Source of the DNA: Caprimulgus europaeus
Taxonomy: Eukaryota; Chordata; Aves; Caprimulgiformes; Caprimulgidae
Direction: 5' to 3'
Length of the DNA stretch: 64,000 nucleotides
NCBI GenBank assembly: GCA_907165065.1
Contig: OU015530.1
Span: forward strand, 53,666,465-53,730,464
In this document: one piece after another, positions 54,201-64,000 of the stretch
Layout of the letters: each line of letters starts with the position of its first letter
Position numbering within the stretch: position 1 is the first letter of the stretch
Made by a program: the position numbers and the translations under genes
The notes under the pieces: generated by a model
Seen by the model: the letters and a program-made list of their open reading frames with translations, nothing else
Told to the model about the DNA's origin: nothing
Database searches by the model: none

Positions 54201-57200
54201 GCTACAGCCACCTCTCTCATGGGAAAGGGAACAAGCAGGATGGGTACCTTCATGTCAGCTCAGCTGCCACCCACAGCAATTCCCGTGGGCAAACAGCCCT
54301 TGGCTGGGACAGGCAGTAGAAGTTGCAATGAGACAAAGGCATGAAAGTTTTTCATTGTGGTCCCATCTACTTTGCCTGGAGTAAATTCTTTAGGCTGAAT
54401 GTTGCCAAAACTGGTCATGCTAAAATTCTCAAAAGTGGCTAGTGACTTTTTGTGCTTTCCCTGAGAAAGCTTATGAAGTTCCAGTTTGAAACCCTTTGCT
54501 GAAACAATGGTCTGCTTAAGGGTTGCAGGTTGGAAACTCAAAACCAGAGATGGTCAGGATTTGTTTGATGTTTACTCTGCCTTTTAAATCAGAAAGGCTT
54601 TTCCAAGCTTTCCCAAAATTGGAATTCAGAGGTCTCTTTCCTCAGCAGCAATTGGATAGGGCTGTGTTATGCTCATCTGATACTACCGAGCATCACAGAG
54701 GAACCTAAACAAATATGTCTTCAAAACCTAATGCTGTAAAACATGTTTTGCCAGCTCCACCACCTCAGATGATGCATTTACATCAGTGAAGTCACACTTC
54801 CACCTCAGGAAGCTGTAAGTCTAGGCTTAATGCATGTTACAGTGATGACTTTTCATGGACTGGTCCTTTGTCTCTTGTTCAGGGAAGATACAAGAGATAG
54901 CACAAGTGGGTCCTTTTTCACCACAGGCTTACACTCATACAAAATAAATAACAGCAGCAGGGTCAGTGGGGTTAATGAGATAACTTCAGTTTCATCCTGC
55001 AACATCTTTCTTTTGCCTCCCCCAAGCATACCAAGAGACTATAAAAAGAAGCCAGAGATGCTAACAAAGAACAAACTCAACTTCAAATTTTAACAAGCAA
55101 AAGGTGAAAATGATCAAGCACAAAGCCCAGAAGCATGTTGATTTATCTCTAAGCATGCTGAGGTGTTGGATTTGCTATTTCCTTTTGCCTGCACACCGCA
55201 GCTGAGGCTGCACGTTTGTGCCCAGCACTTATGGTTCCTGTAGTGAATACATCTATACAGCAATGGGCTTCTTGCCAATTAACTTTTAACTCCAACTCAC
55301 ATTTTCTGGATAGATTAGATACCAAACCTGTTTTGTAGGAGACACAACATCCTTCACACTGCAGCACTGAATGAGCATCTGTTACTATAGTGCCTGGGTG
55401 TTATTTCCTAGATGACCAGGGAACTGTCAAAGTGAGCTCACCCACCCGGGCCATTTAATTTTCAACATCCATTTTTTAAAAAAGCAGGAGGCTGGCAAAT
55501 GAAAAGAAATGCCAGCAGAGCTCAAAGCCTCCCTGTCACCTCAGGGCCCAATCCTGTAAAATACCAGTATTTCCTGTGAAAGGTTGAGTGCTCTCATGCT
55601 TTGTTAAGCTTTTTCTGACAGCTGTGAGAGCCTCAGCAGCTTGTAGAGCTGCTTTCCTTACAGAGGAAAGGGGAACATCCACTGCTCACCTACTGAAGCC
55701 TTTCTACTTCAGTTCAGATTTTTTTTTTTTTTTAAACAGATGCACAAACTCTTTCTTCCACTTTTCCTTTAATACACAGCTTTTTATTTTTTTGCACCAA
55801 GCTAAGTCAAATAAAACTCCACTATCTACAAACAGTGTTTCTGTTGCTCAGCTGTCTAGAGACTGCTCTCAGGACTGATCTTCCCTGTCTGTAGAGAGTA
55901 AAAATGGGACTACCAAAGTCCTAAATGAACAAAGGTGTTAACATCTGAAAAAGCAGCAACAGCCTCAAAACTGTCAACAAAACAGATAATTCTCACACCA
56001 CCCAGCTTCCCACGCACAGCACGGCCCCTCCTCTCATGTACAGTGTGAGAGTCTATTTGCAGGACTACAGGGAATGCCCAGATAGGTGAGGAAAAAAATT
56101 CAATCCAAAACTTGAAAGGGGAGAAGCTGCCTAAAGGAAAAAAGCTACTTCTCAATGTACTGATAATCTGACACCGTGGCTGGGATCCATCTCACTCGCC
56201 TTTCTCTTCCAGAAATACCTTGCCTACTACATGTTAGAATCACATTTGCTTATTTCCCCACCAATGTAACCCATTTTTGGCACCTTGTTCTCTTTAGTGG
56301 GTTTCATCTCACCTGACTTAAGATGTGTGCAAGACAGAGCTATCTACCCTGGGATCCCCTTGTAGTTAAAGTGAACAGAAAGAGGCATTTCTAGGGAGAG
56401 AGATTCTTCTGACTCATTTTAGATCTCTAAGATAAAACAAATCCTGCCCACACTGACCATAGCAACTAGACCTCCGGTTGCTTTAAAGACTGTTGAGAGT
56501 CATGAGCTCTGATGTAGATTATCTACACTGAAAGAGATAAATTCCCATCATATCAAATGGGCAACCTGTCCAAATTGCCCTGTCTCTGTAGCAGCTATTA
56601 CCAAAACACTATTTCATTGTTTTCCAAGTGAATTTGTGCTTGGGTCCTAATGGTATCAGTCTTAATAGTTTTATGTACAGCCTTATTAATTATTTTGTAG
56701 CAGTGGTGCTTTGCAACAAAGATCCTGGAAATCTGCAAAAGACCTGAAGTCTGTTGATCATCTGCTCATCTTTCCCAAGTATTGTTTGAACTGGATGCTA
56801 AACTCTTCTTGGAACTACCTTTGAACTGTAAGAACAGCCCTCCACAAGTAGCTATACAGAAGACCAGAGGTTAGAAGCAAAGAGTAAGCAACCAGTGGGA
56901 GAAAATGCAGTCTCAAGATGGTAAGACTCACACAGAATCATTTTAAAAACATAATTTTCTAGCCACTGGACAAAGTTGGATATTCAAATGTCAAAAGAAA
57001 CCAACTTAAAAAATGTCCCTACGAGAAAAGAATATTCATATTAAACCCAAGATTTAGTTATTTGCCTCCAGCCAGCTCTGAAGCTTAAGTCTCAGCAGAA
57101 GTTATGAACCTCTTATGTGGCACTATACACACGTTGCTGTGTGAGTTAGTCTGTTGTCTTCCCACTCTGCCTAGGATGGTGGGTCTAGGTTTCTCACTGC

Positions 57201-57296
57201 AGACTGTGTATCGGGTAAATAAATTACAGCAAACTCTAACAACAATTAGAAGGAAATAAGAGCGTGAATCACATACAAAAGTTATTAAGTACTCAC
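48243..57296 (-). other. SCN5A intron 12
   Basis: This intron is 9054 nt and has no CR1 copy that I could recognise, unlike introns 10, 11, 16 and 17. It has A-rich or T-rich runs at about 48893-48905, 50340-50375, 53347-53380 and 55719-55734. Open frames are short and have no recognisable homology. Confidence 0.88.
53347..53380 (+). repeat. A-rich (AAAAAG)n tract
   Basis: About 34 bases of A with regularly spaced single G, in intron 12. Confidence 0.88.
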
Positions 57297-57698
57297 CAGG
57301 TCGCCTGTCCCAGGTTTTTCCATAATAACTGGGGGGAGCAGTAACCCTGCAGGAGAAGTAGGGTCTGGATTGAGTGCCCCGGTGCCTCCTCCTATCAGGG
57401 AAACCACACCATTGCAATCCACTGAGCTGTTCCTTTTGCCCGTCTGGGTGTAGTTGGGAGTAGTAGGGTGAGAACTATGGCTCACTTGACTTTGCACGCT
57501 TGGACGCCTCCCAGATCTTGGAATTAAGAAAGAGCCCCGGTGGCTTTCATTTTCCCCAGCAGTGCTGATCTCATCATCGGCAAAATCTGTTTCGGAGCCA
57601 GTGTCTCTGCCACGGAGTCGGAAGCTGAATATGCTTCCGTGGCTGGTTCTGCGCTTCACCAAGTTTGCACTGGGACCATAACTAATGCCAAGGAGAGT
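57297..57698 (-). CDS. SCN5A: SCN5A exon 12 (internal), domain I-II linker, middle
   Basis: This exon of 402 nt (134 codons, phase 0/0) is slightly longer than the human 372 nt. The acceptor is GGGGTTTCCAG|ACT and the donor CTG|GTGAGT. It encodes the central I-II linker. Residues 15-27 include KRRTSHGSIFSF, aligned with human KPRSSRGSIFTF. Residues 31-52 include SETDFADDE.STAGE, nearly identical to human Nav1.5. Residues 89-104 carry RNSSVDCNGVVSLIGGG, the VDCNGVVSL signature shared by SCN family linkers. The segment is rich in Ser, Thr and Arg. In Nav1.5 it is a target of PKA, CaMKII and Arg methylation and holds an RXR-type ER retention signal. Here RLRGR replaces the human RRR, so an RXR pattern is still present (inference). 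The 5' boundary was chosen because exon 11 ends in phase 0 and the TLLGISYG reading stays open. Confidence 0.95.
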
Positions 57699-60094
57699 CT
57701 GGAAACCCCCAGAAAGGAAAAAGGGGAAAGAGAAACAACATTTTGCAACATATTTTCAGGAGCGAGGAAAGTCTGGGGAAAGCAGTAAGTTCCATTTTAA
57801 ATCAGGTGCTTCAGAGAAAGACTTTACACGTATTCAACCTTCGCAAAGTTAAGAGGTTGAATAATCATTCCTGGACATTAGGTATTTGTTAAATACTTGA
57901 CAGTTAAAGATGTATTGAAATAGGAAGGGTCAAGGTGGCATTCACCTCGTAGTGTGACACTTCCTTTGCTTCCACTCCCCCCGATCTGATAAGTGCCAAA
58001 GGACCTGGGGAGGCAGCACAAGGAGTGGAAAACAAGAGCAAGGAAGGGGATCCAGCTCCAGTTATCACACATCTTCATAACAGCTAGGGAAGGAACGTTG
58101 CAGCGGGAGAAGAAGAGATAAAGAAATAGGGCAGGAAATGAACTGCAGGGAAAATGAGAAGAAGAGGGAAGAAGAAGAAGCAGAATACGACGGAAGAAGG
58201 TGATAAAGGAAAAAAAAACAACAAACCAAAAATCAAAAAAACAAGAGCAAGAGGAGGGATATGGTTTATTAGTTTGTAGAATTATTATTCCAATGCACAT
58301 TGTTGCTTTAAGGGGTAGGCAACCTCTGTACACAGCAGTCTCCCTCACACCCAAATATCAGCCTTGATGATCCATTCTGACACCAGCTAGTGAGAGTGCA
58401 ACTCTGACAGAGTGTCAGCAAGATGTAGCCAAGCACTAAACACATCTAAATCCTGGCAGAGCAAAAAGGATGTTCAGAAAATGCATAGGAAATTCAAGTT
58501 TATCCCCTTCCCTCGTATCTGAAGAGGAAATTATTGGAATAAGAACATTTAGGCAGAACATACTTTTGATTTTATGGCCTGTAAAGAATTTTCAGCTTCT
58601 TCAGAACTTTCTCATGATCCAAGTATATATGAAGAGAGGTCAGATCTCCACAGGGTCCACAAGCCAAACAAACCAAATGAAGCCTAATTTCATTTCGCAC
58701 TGTAGCTCACACCACTGAGTTATATAAGGATACTATTTTGTGACACTAGTACAAGGAAGATTACAAAAACTAGGCTTCTTCTAACTAAAATCAAACCATT
58801 TGGATTGCTACTAAATTTTAACTGGTAAAAAATCTGTGCCTGGATTTCCATGGCACAGTCATTGAGACTAATTTCTGATGGCAACACATGTCCAGCTGCT
58901 CAGATTGCATCTGAATGATGACTCAGCCTTACTCCCTCCAACCATGCCAGACACAACCTTGCAGAGAAGATTTACTATAAGTCTTGAAATGTGTCTCCCA
59001 TGTTTCTCATGCATATGACATCCAGGGGCAAAAAGTGAAAACAAGAAATATTAAACTAAGAAACAAACTGGCAGTGCACAGCTCCAATCCATGGTCATTC
59101 TGGTATGTGATGTCTCAAAACACATCCAGAATGAAGCTAAAGAGCAGTTCTACCTTTAACATAGGCGTAATTTGTAACACGACCCACTCAAGCAATGAGA
59201 CAACAACAAAAGCTATTAGATTAAAAAATGCATATTATTTAGAGAAATCCAGCTCTGTGTAAATTTTCTGAGCTGGGGAGTCATTAATTGGTCACATTTA
59301 CTTACATCACTTACATGTTTTCTATGAGCTTTTTATGGCTGCCAAATATCCCTAAATTCACTGACAACAAAATATGAAAAGACTTAGCCCATTACATGGC
59401 TATTCAAAAAAACAAAATAAACTGATTTAAACTTTGCTCTCAATTAAGCAAAGACAAATTATCTGAAGCTATTTATGATCATTTGATACACACACCATGT
59501 GCAGATTCATATTCATGCATGTCAGTAACATTTATATAAAACCCTATTTAACATCAGTCTCACTCTATTTTTTTTCCCCTGCAATAGAAAGTAGAAACAA
59601 GTGCCACAAAGTTTTGACTTGAAGGCAACTAGCAAAGGAATAGAAAAATTTTAATAATGTCTTTGTATAGCATTAAAAAAGCCCTCAGAGACAAGTTTCC
59701 TCCTTTTCTCCTCCTCTCTTTTCTTTTTAAGCTTTGCAGGTTTCTTCTAATGTTTTTTAATTTCTAGTAGGTGAAGGATAGATATAATCAGATGAATGAA
59801 ATTAAATTTACAAAATAAACCAGGCTGTGGGTAATCTCGAAGTGAAAAAAATAGTAAAAAAAAATTAAACAAAATACATTTGTAAGAATGTTTAATGGGC
59901 ATTTTTAATTAATTTTGAAAATAAAGTGGTAATGTTTCCTTCCATTGTTGTAACACAGACTGTCTGCAGGTCAATCATTATATTAAATATCTGACTCTTC
60001 TTTAGAGCTGAAAGTTTCAACTTTAATTGCCTGTTTGGAACCTGGTCTATCCAGAAAAGTGCAATGTGAAGTGGTGTTTTAGACCATGGCTTAC
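57699..60094 (-). other. SCN5A intron 11
   Basis: This intron is 2396 nt. Its sense strand carries a long pyrimidine-rich stretch (purine-rich on the plus strand, about 58136-58210) starting roughly 440 nt before the exon 12 acceptor. Nothing else is recognised. Confidence 0.9.
58136..58210 (+). repeat. Purine-rich tract (pyrimidine-rich on the SCN5A strand)
   Basis: GAGAAGAAGAGGGAAGAAGA and neighbouring purine runs extend for about 75 bases with few interruptions. In the SCN5A pre-mRNA this is a pyrimidine-rich stretch starting about 440 nt before exon 12, a possible binding region for polypyrimidine-tract proteins (inference). Confidence 0.75.
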
Positions 60095-60277
60095 CATTCT
60101 CCTCTGACCATCGTCGTAGTCACACTTGGGATTCCTTTGGTCTTCCCCATATTCTTCTGTGCCCAAAGATTTATTTTTCTTTTGCTTATTCCTTCTTTCC
60201 TTGGCATTTTTGGATGCTAAAGGTGACATTTCCAGTGAACTAAGTGACACTGAATCAATTCCTTTATTAGCTAGTGC
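60095..60277 (-). CDS. SCN5A: SCN5A exon 11 (internal), domain I-II linker, first part
   Basis: This internal coding exon of 183 nt (61 codons, phase 0 at both ends) encodes the start of the cytoplasmic linker between domains I and II of the cardiac-type sodium channel alpha subunit. The acceptor reads TTTTCTGTTTTAG|GCA and the donor ATG|GTAAGC. The peptide opens [20 protein letters not shown], which aligns with the human Nav1.5 segment [21 protein letters not shown]. It continues with a basic run ([10 protein letters not shown]) and an acidic GTEEYGED block matching human GTEECGED. The human exon is 180 nt by my recollection. The basic and acidic clusters are typical of this fast-evolving regulatory linker. 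The SLEMSPLA core and GTEE.GED favour SCN5A over SCN1A, 2A, 4A or 8A. Orthology is by recall of human sequences, with no alignment run. Confidence 0.95.
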
Positions 60278-60411
60278 CTAAAACAGAAAATGGTAGAAAG
60301 CATAAAATTTATTATTTGAGTTTAGGATCTCACTGAGAACTAATAATTACTGTGCTCAATAATTATTTTTCATTCAAAGTTTTAAGGTTGTATAGGAGAT
60401 AAATTAAAAAT

Positions 60412-60645
60412 TCATAGAATCATAGAATGGTTTGGGTTGGAAGGGACCTTTGAAGGTCACCTAGTCCAACCCCCCTGCACTGAGCAGGGACATCTCCAAC
60501 TAGACCAGGTTGCTCAGAGCCTCATCCAGCCTGAACTTGAATGTTTCCAGAGATGGAGCTTCTACCACCTCACTGGGCAACCTGTTCCATCACTTCATCA
60601 CCCTCACTGTAAAAAATTTCTTCCTTTTATCTAGTGTGAATCTAC
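60412..60645 (-). mobile_element. CR1 LINE 3' fragment
   Basis: It begins TCATAGAATCATAGAATGG and TTTGGGTTGGAAGGGACC, with intact octamers, then AACTAGACCAGGTTGCTCAG and ACTGGGCAACCTGTTCC. The octamers are clean, so this copy may be relatively young. It lies about 135 bp upstream (transcript sense) of the exon 11 acceptor. Confidence 0.93.
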
Positions 60646-61531
60646 CAAGAGGGCTGGACAGGAATGGAGCCAAGCTGGCTGCCAAGAGCTTTCCTCCCCT
60701 ATCACAGAGACATGCTAGGAACAGCAGGCAATTCAGCTGACATGTATTTGTAAACACTTCTCCCAAGTAGCAGCACAGACAGCTACGATCAGATATGCAA
60801 AGAGAAAACCGTGGGCTTAACTGGAGATAAGGTGGACTTTGCTTTGCTGTGTGCTTCAGTGCTGCACTGGCTATCTGGTGGGATCACTGCAGGAGCTGAC
60901 TGATAATAGACTATCTATCTTCTAGAAAACCAGCAGAAGTCAAATGAAAAAGCCTGAGCACACAAAGCCACCGCCTGGGAAGTAAATGAGCAGCCAGAAG
61001 GAAGACTCGATAGGTGCAGGGAGGAAGCTGCAGCCCATGCCAGCACCCTGGGACCCCATCCTTGGCGTGGGTGGCAGGAATGGAGGGGGCTCTGAGCACA
61101 AAGCACGAGGTCAGGTTTGGAGGTGTTGGCATCTCAGCGGCAGGTACATCAGTGGCCTGGAGACAAGCCCATTTGCAGAGCCCCCAGCTGAAATATATAA
61201 AGTGAGTGAATTAGGGAAAAAAAAAAAGCCTCTCCAGGTTCCCAAGAATAGGAGAAACGGATGAATCCTCAGCGCTATTGTCTGTAAGCCACTAGAATCA
61301 AACAGGCAATCAGCTCTCTGCAGCAAAATACTCCCTTCCTCCCACAGGCATCAGTCCAAAGAAAGTGAAGGCACTTAACAGTCGTGTAAAGAATCAATCA
61401 TGTATTTCAAGGAGTAGCGGTAGCTCTATCAAGCTGAGAGCACAACAAAACTTAATTCCTGTGGGAAATATCTTTCATGAGAAAGCTGCTTAGAGCAGAG
61501 AGGAGGAGGGCTCAGACACCGGTCTAGGCTG

Positions 61532-61570
61532 TTCTTTTTTTTCTTCTTCTTTTTTTTTTTTTTTTCTCTC
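61532..61570 (+). repeat. T-rich pyrimidine tract
   Basis: A run of T with interspersed C, about 39 bases, ending in CTCTCT, in intron 10. Confidence 0.9.
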
Positions 61571-63496
61571 TGAGTCAATTGATTTAATTGCTATGCTGAA
61601 GTGCTTTCTCTTCATAAAGATTCAGCAAGTCTTTTGGTGTTAAGTTCAGGTTTAGGAATGTGTTAGACCAATTGTGTAAATTGACTGATAGTCCCCAAGC
61701 AGGTCTATCAATTATATTTGTGCTCTCTTTATGCTGCACAGTGTAAAAGCTGGTCTAAAGAGTTTTGGTTTTCCTTTCTGATTGCCATCATATTTTATTG
61801 ATCTAGAAAACATTGCAGGCTGTGCTACTAAGCATGCTGCATGCTTACTGCAAAATAAACTAACTTTCCCTCTCTTATAATTTTCTTAGCTATTGCTTGG
61901 GTTGAAATGTTTCTGCCTTACATATCTTTTTCAGTAGTTGAAAAAGGATTTGGACCAAACTTTCTCAGAGCATGGAGGATGTCACCACATCCTCCTGCCT
62001 ATCTACCCTTTCTGGTTGGGTTCCTGTGGTTGGAGCATGGCCTCACCCCAGGCATTGCAAACCATAACCCACTGTGGTAACTCCCAGGGGCAGGAAAGGA
62101 GTGTGGGACTGGGCATGTCTGTCAAAGATGGGTGGTGGCTGAAGGATGGGAAAAAAGTTTAGCTCACATGTGCCCTGACATGGTTATTATACAGGAGGTA
62201 GGACTTGAGGCAAGAATGTAGTGATACAGTGAGAAAATGAAAAGCAAGATCTTGATTAAAACCTTGGAGAGCAAGATTAAAACTGAGTAAGTCTGACTGG
62301 GGCAAAACACCTGAGAAGGAAATCTGAAAGCTACGTGGTACAGACACCCAATTCACTTTCCTGATCCTCCTCTTCTAGATGTCTGATTTGAAATGTTGGG
62401 CATCAATTTGCAGAGTTACTGGGCTTCAACAGTGAATATGATGGACCTCAATCGCTCTCCTCCTATGTTTCATTTCCATAAGATTAGGATAATTCTCCAG
62501 GAGTATTGCAAATACAAATGAGTATTTCTGAAGCACACAGAGTCTGAGCAGTGACAAGAGGCACTGAAAAACCTCTGAGGATGTTAGTCATTTTGTCTTT
62601 GAAGCAGGCTTTGAATGCCTCAGTCAGGAAGTCTGCTCAAGCTGGCCTAAGGCTACAGAACAAATGATGAGAAAGCAAAGAGCTGCTCTTGTGTCATGCA
62701 CTGTCCACCCTGTGTACCAAGCAGGGCACAGGGAAAATGAGACATGGCCAGCTGAAAAAAAACCTATGTTATAAAGTATATAGACAAATGGGAACAATTT
62801 AGGTTTTCATGAGCAACTTTCAATTTGACACATTCTGACTTTCAGGGCTTAATGTTCCTTTTTGTGTACATACAGGCTTGGCTTAAATCAAAGCCTTCAA
62901 AAAGAAATTCTTAAATATCTTTAATTATAGCTGGGGCTACTAAAGTTGACTGTTATTAGGAAGAGCTCAGCTGGAGTCAAAACACATGAAAATTTGTATA
63001 AAATAGGTACGAGTCACAACTCAGTTTGCTCCCTTAGGTTACAGAAGAAAGTTACTCTGTTCAAAGTGCCTGTACATAGACTAAATTGCATTTACCTATT
63101 ACTTTAACTATCAAAGTAGATCTTTAAAATTACTTAAATGAAGCATAAGCCTCTACTAGCACTTTGTCAAGGGTGAATTGCATTTTCTATTTTCTTTCCA
63201 AGGATTTAAATGGGCTTTGGATTAGGCCCTAAAGCCATATGTACCCAAAAGAAAATTATGTATATTAGTTTATATTGTGTATCAAGGATTTATTTCTCTC
63301 AACTACAGCAGTATGTGTTATTCCAGACTAATTTTCTTATTGTCTTCTTGTTCACAGCACCTAAAATGTTCTCTTCAGCTGTTTAATAAAGGCTTTCTAC
63401 CCCACACAAACCACAGGCAAATTAACTAGTGCTATTAAGGCTATATGGCTACATCCACAATTTGGCCTCCTTCCTTTGTTTAAACTTAAAACATTC

Positions 63497-64000
63497 AATC
63501 ACAGAATCACAGAATCGTAGTGGTTGGAAAAGATCTTTAAGATCACCGAGTCCAACCATAAACCCAACACTACCAATTCTACCTCTAAACAATGTCCCTA
63601 AGCACCTCATCTACCCATCTTTTTAATACCATCACGGAAGGTGACTCCACCACCTCCCTGGGCATCCTGTTCCGATGTCTGACAACCCTTTCAGTGGATA
63701 ATTTTTTCCTAATATCCAATCTAAACCTCCCCTGGCACCACTTGAGGCCATTTCCTCTTGTTCTATCGCTTGTTACCTGTGAGAAGAGACTGACCCCCAC
63801 CTCTCTACACCCTCCTTTCAGGTTGTTGTAGAGTTCAAGGTCTCCCCTCAGCCCGCTTTTCTTCAGGCTAAACAACCCCAGTTCCCTCAGCTGCTCCTCA
63901 CAGGGCTTGTTCTCCAGACCATTCACCAGCTTTGTTGACCTTCTTTGGACCAGCTCCAGCACCTCAACATCTTTCCTGTAGTGAGGGGCCCAAAACTGAA
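63497..64000 (-). mobile_element. CR1 LINE fragment running off the window edge
   Basis: It begins with two CR1 terminal octamers (AATCACAGAATCACAGAATCG) and GTGGTTGGAAAAGATCTTTA. It continues through the 3' UTR and the ORF2 end (minus strand [16 protein letters not shown]). It belongs to the subfamily of 22556-23078, and the 5' end is not in the window. Confidence 0.93.

Larger units (their letters stand above)
60278..64000 (-). other. Partial SCN5A intron 10
   Basis: This is sequence upstream of exon 11, running off the right edge. I looked for exon 10, which should encode the end of domain I S6 and a charged AYEEQNQAT-type segment, and did not find it. Two minus-strand CR1 copies (60412-60645 and 63497 to the end) and a pyrimidine tract near 61532-61570 are present. 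The interval 60650-63490 otherwise holds nothing I can name. Confidence 0.8.

Noticed and set aside
58136-58260. Purine-rich stretch considered as a GAA-type satellite or exonic enhancer array.
   Set aside because: The units are irregular and not tandem. It is recorded only as a purine-rich tract.

Overview
The window is a stretch of vertebrate nuclear DNA, most likely from a bird. It lies inside one large gene on the minus strand. The interspersed repeats are CR1-type LINEs of several subfamilies with the typical CR1 3' end, an ATTCTATG octamer next to a 'GGTCCCTTCCAACCC' block. No Alu, L1 or B elements are seen, which argues against a mammal. A crocodilian or turtle source cannot be excluded from the sequence alone.

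Seven consecutive internal coding exons of a voltage-gated sodium channel alpha subunit are present, and SCN5A (Nav1.5) is the best match. From 5' to 3' in the transcript (right to left in the window) they are 60277-60095, 57698-57297, 48242-48110, 44784-44546, 39772-39599, 38136-37780 and 12128-11658. By recalled human numbering these are exons 11 to 17. All seven have AG acceptors and GT donors, their phases agree, and together they give one open frame of 1959 nt (653 codons). Three lengths (133, 239 and 174 nt) equal my recollection of human exons 13, 14 and 15. The encoded part covers the linker between domains I and II, all of domain II (S1-S6 with its voltage sensor and the selectivity-filter Glu), and most of the domain II-III linker with its ankyrin-G binding motif. 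Exon 10 and earlier should lie beyond the right edge, and exon 18 onward beyond the left edge. I looked for both inside the window and did not find them.

Everything else is intron: intron 17 (1-11657, partial), 16 (12129-37779, about 25.7 kb), 15 (1.46 kb), 14 (4.8 kb), 13 (3.3 kb), 12 (9.1 kb), 11 (2.4 kb) and 10 (60278-64000, partial). The introns hold about twelve CR1 copies, all 5'-truncated. One, about 1.9 kb long, keeps a broken reverse transcriptase region. There are also homopolymer tracts, a locally duplicated 200-bp segment in intron 17, and an AT-rich near-perfect palindrome in intron 13.

There are no bacterial-type features (operons, CRISPR, insertion sequences), no recognised RNA genes and no second protein-coding gene. 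I found no evidence of a new multi-gene system. The points most worth following are the conserved ancestral-looking segment of the II-III linker, a head-to-head CR1 pair just upstream of exon 17, the local duplication, the palindrome, and two weak splice sites.
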